Below are positions 43,610 through 55,200 of a stretch of DNA of 64,000 bases, piece after piece (position 1 is the first letter of the stretch; each line of letters opens with the position of its first letter). Both the position numbers and the translations under genes were made by a program. The stretch is from Climacteris rufus (lineage: Eukaryota; Chordata; Aves; Passeriformes; Climacteridae). The stretch spans positions 81,609 through 145,608 of the forward strand of contig VZRZ01006456.1 of the NCBI GenBank assembly GCA_013398175.1. The letters are read 5' to 3'. The notes under the pieces are model-generated. The model was given only the letters and a program-made list of their open reading frames with translations. It did not search any database and had not been told where the DNA came from.

Positions 43610-43714
43610 CCCTGTGTCCTCGCAGGCCATCCCTGTGTCCTTGTAGGCCATCCCTGTGTCCTTCCAGGCCATCCCTGTGTCCTTCCAGGCCATCCCTGTG
43701 TCCTTCCAGGCCAC
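43610..43714 (+). repeat. 21-bp tandem repeat, five copies
   Basis: Five consecutive units of CCCTGTGTCCTTCCAGGCCA plus one base; the first two differ slightly. Because 21 is a multiple of 3 it keeps frames open on both strands, which explains part of the long open frames here. Confidence 0.95.
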
Positions 43715-43717
43715 CCC

Positions 43718-43904
43718 AGGGGCTCCTGGCTGGGCTCTGGCCAGCTGGCCAGGCCAGCCCACCCCCTCCAGCCCTGGGTGCTGAGTGCAGGTGCCCAGAG
43801 TGGCACTGCAAAGCCACNAGGGGCTCCTGGCTGGGCTCTGGCCAGCTGGCCAGGCCAGCCCTGGGTGCTGAGTGCAGGTGCCCAGAGTGGCACTGCAAAG
43901 CCAC
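43718..43904 (+). repeat. Direct duplication abutting an N
   Basis: 43718-43817 and 43819-43904 are identical except for 14 extra bases (caccccctccagcc) in the left copy, with N at 43818 between them. Best read as unmerged contig ends; a real local duplication cannot be excluded. Confidence 0.9.
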
Positions 43905-43990
43905 ATTGGGAGGCAGGAACAGCCCTGCAGTGCTGCAGCTCCTCTCCACAGCTGTACTGTGCCTCTGCCATGCAGCTCTCAAGCCAACAG

Positions 43991-44180
43991 CTGGCCAGAA
44001 CACAGCTTCACCTGCCCTGGCCAAAACACAGCTTCACCTGCCCTGGCCAGAACACAGCTTCATCTTCTCTGGCCAGAACACAGCTTCATCTTCTCTGGCC
44101 AGAACACAGCTTCACCTGCCCTGGCCAGAACACAGCTTCCCCTGCTCTGGCCAGAACACAGCTTCCCCTGCTCTGGCCAA
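43991..44180 (+). repeat. 26-bp minisatellite, seven copies plus a partial
   Basis: Seven 26-bp units beginning CTGGCCAGAACACAGCTTCA (43991-44172) followed by an 8-bp partial unit. Variants alternate between endings cctgcc, tcttct and cctgct. The period is not a multiple of 3, so one peptide recurs in all three + frames, showing that the open frames are by-products. Confidence 0.95.
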
Positions 44181-45176
44181 CAGTTCAGCCTGCTTTGCAG
44201 TCACTGCAGAAATGCACCTCAGGGCAGGAGTTAAACCTGTGCCCTCTGGGACCAAGGGACTCCCCAACCTGCCATCCCTAACACAGCCACTGCCAGCTGC
44301 ACACAAAGCAAAGTTCCTCAAGGAAATTATTTTCCCAAACCCTGCCACTCCCCCGAGCAGCCTTGCCAGTCACCACAGAAAGGTTCATTCTGACCCTGGA
44401 TTTACACTTCATGCATCCACCTTGGCTAACAGTGACAGTGTAAATATCCCAACATTCAAAGCCTACCCACAAGGAAATTCCATTTACTCTGCCCACCCTC
44501 TCTTTGCCACGTAATTATATTTACCCCATCATGAGTAATGCTTATGGATTATACACTCTGTTTTGGGTCAACACATGGATCTTCACTATCTTGAAGAGAA
44601 AGACCGCTCCCCCACTCCCCCTTTCTGTCTGCCAGCTGCTCCTTGGAATGGAGATAACTGAGCAGCATTCCCTAATCAGGACACTGGGAAAATCACTTCT
44701 GACTACCAGGGTCTATTACTGACTAGACTTCATTAAAACCACTGCTAAGACAAATTGCCTTGTGCTTGGAATACATTGAATTTGTTCCTTATTAGCCAGC
44801 TTGGGGATTGGTGAGGAATGAGAACTGTGTTTGTTCTGTGTGAAGAGCTGGAATAAAGGACCCTGCACCCGATTATGGCACAGCAGGGTCCTCTCCTGCT
44901 CCTGGGCATCAGCAAACACATGCTAAGCCATCAGATATTCTGCTCCCTCCCTGATGCTGTTACTGCACCTGGAGCTGCAGGGCCTGCCTGACCCCCGTGC
45001 TGAGCCTGAGGGACGTGGGATTGCTGAGGAGCGGCTGAAGCACCTCCTGACAGCAGAAAGCCAAACCATGACCCACCTTTTCCAGCTCCTAGGGGTGAGA
45101 GGGAAGGACTAGGCCATCTGCCATCCTGCAGAGCATGCACCTCACCTCCCCTGCACAGCCTCACCAGTCCCCAGCT

Positions 45177-46047
45177 CCCTGCTCACCAAAGGCTGGGTGT
45201 GTCTCACCTGTTCCACCTGTCCTGAGCACTCTCCTTGTGTACAGCTCGTGGCTTCCTCCTAAAAGCTACTACAGCACAGAGAACCTGCTCTGTTTCCTTA
45301 AAATTAATTTTCAACACTAAAGGTGTGGGGTTTTTTTCTTCCCCTTTTCTGGGGAAAGTTTCCATCACCCATACTACATCTCTTTTCTCTGCTGGATAGA
45401 AGAGGTCTCAGCTCTTAGACTCTTATTCTCCAACCTTCTTCCTACATGTAAGTGTTTATTTACTACAATAAATATGCAGTGAGTTCTTCCAGACATCAAA
45501 ATGTTTCACACAGCCTTTAGACTTTTTTTCTTTATATTCCTGTTTTCTTTCTATTCTTTCCTATGCTTGATTGACTGTTTTTTAATTTAAAAATTTTTTT
45601 AAAAATNCTGCTCTGAGCCCTGCTCACCAAAGGCTGTGTGTGTCTCACCTGTTCCACCTGTCCTGAGCACTCTCCTTGTGTACAGCTCGTGGCTTCCTCC
45701 TAAAAGCTACTACAGCACAGAGAACCTGCTCTGTTTCCTTAAAATTAATTTTCAACACTAAAGGTGTGGGGTTTTTTTCTTCCCCTTTTCTGGGGAAAGT
45801 TTCCATCACCCATACTACATCTCTTTTCTCTGCTGGATAGAAGAGGTCTCAGCTCTTAGACTCTTATTCTCCAACCTTCTTCCTACATGTAAGTGTTTAT
45901 TTACTACAATAAATATGCAGTGAGTTCTTCCAGACATCAAAATGTTTCACACAGCCTTTAGACTTTTTTTCTTTATATTCCTGTTTTCTTTCTATTCTTT
46001 CCTATGCTTGATTGACTGTTTTTTAATTTAAAAATTTTTTTAAAAAA
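45177..46047 (+). repeat. 430-bp direct duplication with an N between copies
   Basis: 45177-45606 is repeated at 45618-46047 with at least one mismatch (ggctgggtgt versus ggctgtgtgt). N at 45607 and ten bases lie between. The copies end in an A/T homopolymer-like stretch, a usual place for assembly breaks. Likely artefact. Confidence 0.9.
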
Positions 46048-49000
46048 AAATAAAATGAAAACCTGGCACCTGAACTGGATACATTCAATTTCATCGACCC
46101 TACATCAAGGAAACCCATTTGTGTGCATGTGTATTTCTGTATATCCACCCTCATCCTCTAAGTACTTGCCTTTCATACCATCGAGCTCCACAGGAATCCT
46201 TCTACCCATCCCACTGAGAATTTCCTCTGAACTGCTTGCCCACCACAATCACCAGAACTCCCTTTTGACTCAGGAACACAGCCCCCTATTTGCTGCAAGT
46301 CTGTATTTCACACTCCTAAAGGTGCAATTCCCAGCTTCCCTCACCAGAACGCTGCTGTGGTTCCCCTGCAGCCAGAGGCCCCAGGTCCTGTGCTGCTGCC
46401 TGGGATTCACTGCTGCTCTCCAGCTCTCACCACAACTCCTTCCAGACTCCAGGGAAGCACCACACAGCACAGACCACTGCAGAAGAGTCTCAAACACCCA
46501 TTTGGTAGGGATTCCCACCAACTGTTACTACCAGAGCTTTGCTAACTGGGTTTTAATTCCTTTAACATGTGTCCCAACAACAATGTTATTTTGGAGCAAC
46601 GAGGTACAATTTTGTGAAGCATTTATGTATACACTCAGTGCTGCTGTTACCCCAAACCTGTAATTCCACAAAGTCACACTGCTTTGACAAGAATTATGTC
46701 CCATAAAACACCCTCAAGAGTAATTTCAGCCCTCAAGGCACCCCTGATGTCCCAGGAGCTTCGCCCCTGGTTTCAAATGGATGTCTGGACAAGAAACTCT
46801 TTGCTGAGCTTCTCTGGAACACGTGCCTTATCTTCCACAGTTTATCAAAAACCAACCTCATTGGGTCAGTGACTTCTCCAGCCATCTTTTCAGACTCTAT
46901 ACAATACCAGCTATTCAGTTGTCCCTTTTGAAAATTCTTATATTATCAGCTACTCAACGTGTATTGCACCAGACTGATGCAGATATCCCAGCATAGCTGA
47001 TATTTTAAGATTGTTACATACTGCACAAACACACCTTCTCAGAATCCTGCTTTTTACTAAAACCATTTTGCCATCTTCACCTAACAAAGCTTAATGAGTT
47101 AGGAACCTTTTCCCAACTGTTCTGCTGCTTGCCCTTACACTGAACTGTATTTAAGATGTGTTTGAGATTGTGTTTCTCTCCCTTGGGGAAGTCAGGCACT
47201 GTCTGTGCTGTGCTGCACTGAGTTAGCAGCCTTGCTGACTGAATTATGCTCCTGCCCCAGGAATGAATGCAGCCACACTGGCAGGCTTACACAGGAGAAC
47301 TCCTTGCTGCTGCTGGTCTGTCCAGATCTCTTAGGAACACATTGCTTTGTTTTCACACACCATTCCTCTGGGGTCTTTCAAAAGAGCCTCAAAAATAAAT
47401 AACAGCCTGGCTGCTTTTGCCCTCTTGTAGTCATTTGTCCCAACAACATCACTGACTGCTGGTTTGAAAGGTCTCACCTGAGCCACCAAGGCCCTTACCT
47501 TGATCCCACAGAATCTCATTCCCAGATTTATTCATTCTCACATGAAATGAGTTGGGTTTTCTGCTGGGAAGCTGTTCAAACCTCACCACACTGACAGTGA
47601 TACATCATCCAATTGCCCACCTCAGCTTAAACATGGCAATGTCACACTCTTTTCCTCTCACATCAACATCTGACTTTCATTTTTATAGCTTTTTTTCCCC
47701 TCCTCTCTGCCACCACCCCTTTCTCCCTGAATAAACAAGCCAGGTTCTTTAAAAAAAAAAAAAGTGACCTTGTAGTAAGTGACACAATTTTCTGTTGGAA
47801 GCTGGTTACTCAGAATCACACTGAGGGAGTTTTTAGCTGCATGGTCCTTTAATTAAGATAACTAAAAACAGGGCTCTGAAGGTGCTGCACAACGATCTCA
47901 GGAGATGCTCTGAGCTGTAGATGGAGCACTTGCACTGCTAAAAAAATCCACAAGTGCCTGCTGACCCCTTCCTGCAATTTCCAGCAATTTTTAAATTGAG
48001 AAAGATTTTTCCCCATGTGGTTTGCTGTGGCATTCCATGAAAAATGGGAAAAAAAAAAGAAAACAAAAGAATGAAAAGAATGAAAAGCCAGAGTCCAAAG
48101 CTGGAGCTTGGCAAGCTGTACCCAGCACAGCCCGAGGAGGAGGAACATGCTCCAGCCTTGCTGCTGCCCTGACATTACCACAAGCAAGGAGTAGCAGCTC
48201 CCTGAAGTACTGATCACACACCAGACTTGCTGTTATTATGTTCTAAGGCTTTTCAATTAAGTTCAAATATAGTTACCTCAAAAAGGTCTAAGTGCTTCCA
48301 GAAAAAGGAGCAGGCAAACAGCTCAAATTCTGGATCTACTGTGGGTGGGTTTTTCTTTGTTTGGCTGCTTTGTTGGTTGGTTGAGGGTTTTTTACTGTTC
48401 TGTAATAATAAAACAAACTGCTATTATTTCACTTACCAGCAACTTTCTAGTGCAAATCATGAGCCAATTTCTTAAATCATATGAAACTATCAACCCCTTT
48501 TAGCACCACACTAGAATTAGGACACCTCTCTTAAAAAACCAGATTGGTTTTAGGAAAAATGGGCTGGAACCACAGAGATCTTTATGCTGGGCTGAGGTTT
48601 ATTTGGTCCACTGCCTTGTATCCAATCATAACTATCTTGCTCTCTGGCAAGAGTGGGCAAAAAACCTTGTAGAAGATAATTTAGAAACACCTGCATAGTT
48701 CAAGAATCATCTTCCTACCTCCTGCTGGAGGAGGTAGGAGGTGGCAGAAAGGACTCTGGTGTAAGGGCAGAAGACTGACCTTCCTACAGGAAAATCCTAT
48801 TTCCAAGAAAAGCTCTTGTCTCACATCCCACTCAGACAAACACTTTTGCCTGCACACCATTAACACCTAAAAACTAACAAAAGACTTAAAATCAAACATG
48901 TGCTTCCAAGACTTTTATGCTGTTCACCGATATAACTGATAAATATATATATAACTGAGCTTCTTTAAAGGCTGAGCACTGGATATGGAGTGAGTGTTGT

Positions 49001-52000
49001 GAATGTGTGTCCCCCTTTTCCTGTGTTTGCAAGGCAACCAGGAGCAGGCAGGGACTGAGGCACAGGAACACAAGTGAGCACCCCAGTGGCAAGGAGAGCT
49101 GAGGATGTGCTCTGTCTGCACTGTGAAGCAAACCTTGCCTGAGTTTCCAAGCCTTTCTGCTTCCTTCTTTTGGACAAACCCACTGGGGAACAAGATGCAA
49201 TGCTCTTCCTCACTGTCACAATTCCTGCCTTGCCTGTTTTCCTTCTGCCAGCTCTGTGCACGAGAAATCTCCCACCGGCTCATATCTGTGGCATAATAAA
49301 TGTATCTGATCACTCTGTGTTGCTGATCAAAGCAAGAACTGAATTCTAAAAGCAGAAATGTGATCTGAAGACATCAGCCCCATCAAGCATAAACTGAATA
49401 TTTTAACATCTGGAAGTTGATTTTAAAAGCTCTTCAGCAAAGGCCAGGAATTTTAGGCACGAAGGTTTCAAGGCATGAGATACTAAAAAGCTGTTACTAC
49501 AGGGACCCAACCCTGCAACCATCTCAGTGCTGTCCAGCTTGTTTGCTCTTTCATTCATTTACTTAAGGCTGTAAAGCTTGCATGTGTGTGCAGCAGGAAA
49601 CAGGGGAGAAGCTGCTCCTGTAAGTCAGCAGCTGCTCAGAGCATCACCCAGAGCACTGAGCAGTGCACGTGGGTCAGAGAGCTTGGAGAAATTCATCTGC
49701 TGCCAGCAACCACACACACTTGGAGGAAGAAATTATTTGCTTTAGACAACAAAAAATCCCAGTCACAACCTACAGCAGGCACGGAAAATCAAGACTTACA
49801 ATAAACACTTGCTTTAGTTATTTTTGTTTTCTTACTTTCTTCATATTTTAGCACAACACAGAGATGAATCTGAGATACAACCTTTCCATATAATTGCAGT
49901 GTGATCATCAAACTCAACCTCAGACCCAAACCTCCCCCTGCTTGGATCCACAACTTGCTGAGATGGGGAGGGAGGGGAGGAGGAGCCACATGCCCAGAAC
50001 ACGGCAGGAATCTACAACTCCAAGTGTCTTTCCAATTCCAAGGGATGGCTCAGCTCGCGTGTCACAGGAGAACCACAGGTCAGGAATGAAAAACTTACTG
50101 AAATCAGTAGCCAGGCTACTCTGATAATCGAAATCCAAAATGCAATCAGAAGGGAAGGGAAAGGAAAGAATTCATCATCTAATTATAAAAGCAGCACACA
50201 ACTTTCTCTAACTAATCTAGTGGCAGGAGGCAAAATGATCAAATAAAAACAAGCAGTACTGAACTGCAAGGATAGAAAAACAAAGCAAAGAAATCCACTA
50301 TTGCTGAAATGATGGACTCATGACCTGAAAGCAGATACATTATTTATTTCAACTATTTATATCCGTTTTTATTCCCTTTTGGCTCAGATTTGCTGTCACT
50401 GGTGTGTTACAAGGTCATTAATAATGCATAGCAAATAAATAATATATCCATAGTCACACCAAGTGAATTTTGTTTGTCACTATGGCCCTGTGAGCATCTT
50501 ATATTTATGGGCTTTTTCTGAATGGTGGCTAAGACCTTGTACACATAGACTAGTTCAAACCTGTAAAACAGCAACAATAATATTTTAAACTAATTTCTGG
50601 AGAAATGACAAACATGGAGTACTCAGTTGTGGGTTTTAGCCCAGAGCTGCCAGGAGGCATGAACTGAGGCACCAGAACTTTGGCCACACAGTTCCATACC
50701 AAATACCTCCTCTGTCCTACAAAGAGCCTTTTGCAGCCACAGCTTGCAAGAACATTTTCAACTGTTTGTATTTATCCCCAAAAACGCACACCCACACAAA
50801 CCATAAAATCCACCTTGAAATGGGGACTCATGGGGCAAGAGAGGTTCTCTGGAATGCAAGGAGGGCCATTCATTCCAAGCCTTATTCCACACAACACCAT
50901 CCAGCACTGGGGGGAAAAGAACCACCCCAAAACACAGCCCAGATTCTGCTGGTGAGTGACCCACAACAGGGAACTGCTGAGCATTTGCACAGGAGCAGAT
51001 AAAGCCAATATGGACAATACCATCTTCATTCATGTCAATGCAACAAGTGACCATACTGACACATCCAGAGCCAAAAGAGAAGCTCAGTACACAACAGGAA
51101 CACAAAGTAGAGGAATTCCACCTTTAGGAGGTGAAATCTGGATTTAAAAGCAAAAAAACCCTACCAACCCAGCACTGTACTAATGCTTTTTATTGTTATT
51201 AGCAAAGTCAGTCAATGCCTTCTGAACATTTCACTGTGAGTGAACTGCAGGGAGCAGTACCACAGGTCCAGTGTGAGCTGCATCTGGCTCAAGTATAGTC
51301 CTAGAGCTTGGGCTTGTCCCAGCCCTGGTTCCTTCCCCCACTCCATGAACTACACCCTGGAAAGGAGACAGATTCAGCAAGCTGCTCTGATGAGAGTAAA
51401 TGTTTAGAGCTTTTTTGTGGTGGGGTTGTTTTTGCCAGTCCAGCTTTCCAAACATGCTGATTTTAAGGCCACAACATCACTATGTGCAAGAAAAGGAATA
51501 GCACAGGAATTAAAAAAAAAATTTAAAAAAGGAAAAATGAATCTGTAGTGGAAGGGCAGAGAGGGGGTGGTGAGATGGGACTAAGCTCATTTTTCACAGC
51601 TGCTGAAAATTACATAAAATTAGATGCAATGTAGAAGCAAACCTTTAAAGTAAAAGCAAGGAATTAAATGAAGCAATCCTGTAGTTGTTATTGAGAATAC
51701 AAATGAACTTTTTGATGCCTGAGCCAACTGACTGAATTAACAACTCATACTGCCACTGAAGCTGTAAATAAGCAGCCTAGAAAAACTCCCTTTATATGCA
51801 TTCCCCTGGTGTCATTCAGTATATTCACATTCGAAGTATTTACTTAGCAGTCCCCACCTATTATTTAAACAGGTTTGAATATAGTACAGCAAAGAACAAT
51901 CACAACCCAGAACTGCAGCAACTCTCTGCTAAGAAAGGCAGACAGACCCCTAAATTGTCACTGAACTGTGACTCAATTAGTGGGCAAATGATAACACCAA

Positions 52001-52100
52001 ACACCAGATTGCCAGCGATTTTCAAACTTAACAATTATGGCACAGCTGCATCAGAGTGCAGAAACTTTATTTGGACAGCTTAAAAGCAAAGCAAAGTAAC
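46048..52100. other. Intergenic, no gene recognised
   Basis: Ordinary-complexity sequence with scattered short open frames and A-rich runs (for example near 47750 and 48050). No protein family, RNA gene or clear transposon is recognisable. A short perfect hairpin at 48713-48739 is described separately. Confidence 0.6.
48713..48739. repeat. Perfect inverted repeat (11-bp stem, 5-nt loop)
   Basis: CCTACCTCCT (48714-48723) and AGGAGGTAGG (48729-48738) are exact reverse complements around loop GCTGG, and the next outer T-A pair extends the stem to 11. Function unknown; it may be chance. Confidence 0.7.
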
Positions 52101-52178
52101 TTAACAGAGATCCAGAGCTCTGCCACTGCTTTAGGACCAATGGAAAACCAATTTGTGACCGAGATAAACGTGACTTAC

Positions 52179-52277
52179 CTGCAAGGAGAGGAGTGCTACA
52201 TCAGCAGGCAGCAGCTTCCAAGCATTTCCTGAGAGCAGGGCCAGCACAGGTGCCCATCTTCTCTCTTTTCACAGAGC
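52179..52277 (-). ncRNA. Candidate non-coding exon on the minus strand (speculative)
   Basis: On the minus strand, acceptor gctttttgctccag is followed by 99 nt and a consensus donor, CAG|gtaagt. All three frames contain stops, so if transcribed this is a UTR or lncRNA exon. No partner exon is identified. Confidence 0.2.
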
Positions 52278-52299
52278 CTGGAGCAAAAAGCAGAGGTCA

Positions 52300-55200
52300 G
52301 TCTAATCAGCACTTCCAAGGTAACGATTTCACAGCGCTCAGCTGAAGCAGAACTTCACAGCTCATCAGGTAACAAGTGGAAAAACCACTTTAGTCCTAAA
52401 TTAGTTGCTTTTCCCCCAGTGAAGATACCATCAAGCCCCCTGTCACCAGGTATTATTGGAGGCCTGTCTAGGGTAGAGGCCATGCACAGGAAGAGATTTC
52501 ATCACAGAGCTCAACTCTAATACTGAGCAGTGACCCCAAATTCTCACTTTCACTCATCAGTGCTCCCCAAGATACAGAGATACAATATTGTGTGTAAAGC
52601 CTGTGCATGTATGTTCTCAATACAGCCCATGGCCATTGTCTGTGTGCAGTAAAGGAGCACATGTTCAGGGGCAACACAGCAAATAAAAAGCCCAGGTTAC
52701 CCCTGACAGCCTGGACCTCACCCTGCAGGCACAGGGACACCTCACTGGGCTACCTGAAACCTTCCCATCCCCTGGGGATTTCTCCTGCAGTCCAACCAAC
52801 ATAAAGATGCTCACATAAAACACTTCAGGCAAAGCCTGTCTGGCTTGGAGGTTTGAATCCCTCTGTTAAGGTCAGAAAACTCCATGCAAACCTCTCTAAG
52901 CTGCGGGGACAGCAGCTCCTGCAGTCCTCCCTTGGCAAACAGCACGAGGAAGTGTGGCCTGATCTGAGCACAGCTGGGTCAGCCAGAGCCTTCCACAAAA
53001 TCACTGCACCTCTGGGAGCCCTACAGCTCCCAGCAGTGATTTTCTTTTTAATGGTTTTTAATCGAAACCAGTCCCATTTAAAGTGATAACCTCACCCGTG
53101 CAGGTGCAAATTACCAAAGTCCAATGCTGTGAGGGGCTGTGCTGCAGCTCAGCCACGGTACAGCCACCCAGCAGCACCTCCACATCAGCTGTACTGACAC
53201 CAAAACACCCCACCCTGCTTGTTCTGACACCCCAGCCTGCTGTCAGGATTCCAAAGTTAATCAACACAAACCTGTTCCTTGTACAGCTAGAGCATGCCAT
53301 ATGGTGGCACACAACTACCTTGAAAAATCAATCATTAGCCTTCAAAAATAAAAATGGAATCCTGCTGCTCTATACTGTTTCCATACCAAAGGCAGCAGCC
53401 AAGCTGTGGCTTTGCTTACATTCATATCCAAAACCAGTAGAGGATATTCAGAAAAAGAGATGCACAGTAAATTCCCTGAAAACTGGCTGCAGTTCCAGTT
53501 TGTAACACTGGCACTCTATTACCTCTTAATGTAGTGCAGGAAGTCCAAAGCCACACATCTGGTCAGACTCCTACAGGCATCAGCATCTGAGGGAAATCAG
53601 GGCACTGTGGGCACCAGAGAAAACCCAGCTAAGAGATTTGCTAATTCCAGCCTCTTCCCACCCACCAAAGATGGGCAGATGTCTTGCAAATGCTATCATC
53701 TCAACAGGGATTTGGCTCCAGTGGCACAAAAAGTGAACATAAGAGCCAAGTTTTCAAGCATAGCCTGGAATATGGAATGTCCTGGAGTTGTGCATCCTCT
53801 GCTTTGGGTGGTGCTGGAACAGCTGCTCTTGCCAGCCTAGGAAATTTGTGAACTGTCCTGCTCCATCCCAGAGGTATGGAGAGGCAGATTTTACACAGGG
53901 TGAAATCATTCCTGAAAATTCAAACAGCTTTTGGATCAGCACCCTAATTTCTAGGGAACATCAATGCTTGTCTCAGACTGGTTAGGAGAGCAGAACTCAG
54001 AATTACACGAATGGGTGAGAAGAGCTTCCTAAAACGTGGTCTGTGAGACCTGACAGTGCTCATGTGCTGTACAGAGACAGCAACTTTTCCAACAGAGCTA
54101 CAGAGAAAGCCCCCTAATTCTGCCCTGCACTGTGCACAGAACCTAAGGCCCCTGTCTGGAAGTGCCTCAAAGCTGAACTGGATCTTCCTATGCTGAGCAT
54201 GAAATCCAAAGGCTTTACTCAGGTTTTATGCCAGGTGCTCTGTTCTATACAGAAGCATCAGACCACACTGACAAAGTTTCTCAGACAGCCTCACTATATA
54301 GCTGGATTTAGGATCTCATTTTCAGCTCTGACTGCTCTCTCTTCCCTCACTGACAGCCCAGGTTCCCTGTGCACTTGGGCACTTCCCGAGCAGTGTCACG
54401 GTCGCTCAGCAGCTCAGGGATGGGCAGACAGGCTTCCAGACAGGTCAGTTACTCCAGCTACTTTGAAATACCCTTTTCCTTCTTCCTCCTCCCTCTGTTT
54501 TCAGAGCAGAGTTGTTTTTCTGCCTCTCAGGCTGAAGGGCAGGGGAGCAGCCATGCATGCACACATCCAGCAGCTAACTGTGCGTGATTCCCTCTGGCAG
54601 CCCTGTCAGGACCTTGGCGTTTATATCCATGAGATGTCACTCTGGGAAAGGTTCTTACACCTGTTCCAAGCCCCTTCAGAATTCACAACCAAGAAATACT
54701 CATTACAACCCAAAAGGCTTTTCATTTCAATTCTCATTGCTGGCTGATTTTTTTCTTTTTTTGAGAGGAAAGTTGGCCATGGTCTTCCACAACAACACAT
54801 GCAGGTTTCCTGAAGATTTCTGAAAGAAAAAAAATAAAATTCAAGTCCTGCAGCAAAGTGCATCACCTCCCCTTGGCTTCAGAAAACACAGTTTACCATG
54901 ATGCTCTCTCTGGATTCAGCAGAGCAGCAGTCACCTCCTGTGGGAAATTCCCTGACCTGGAAACTCCATGGAGTTCCAACCAGGGCAGATCACTTTCCTT
55001 CTCACCAGCACACTTCTGACCACAGAAGCATGAGTAACTTCTCAGCTCTCTTTTCCTTTCTAAGTATACTTACAGCTGAGCAAAATGCTTCCAGGACTGA
55101 ACACAAGCCTCTCTGTTTTCAAGTGTGGCAACAAAGAGCAGGCACTAATACTTCCTTGGGGCTTCCAGGGAGAAGACCTGAATTACCTTTGCGAGCCTTC

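Noticed and set aside
43228..44514. 428-codon open frame on the + strand
   Set aside because: It runs through an N, an N-flanked duplication and two tandem repeats, and comparable open frames exist in the other frames and strand. No domain is recognised; stop-poor GC-rich composition explains it.
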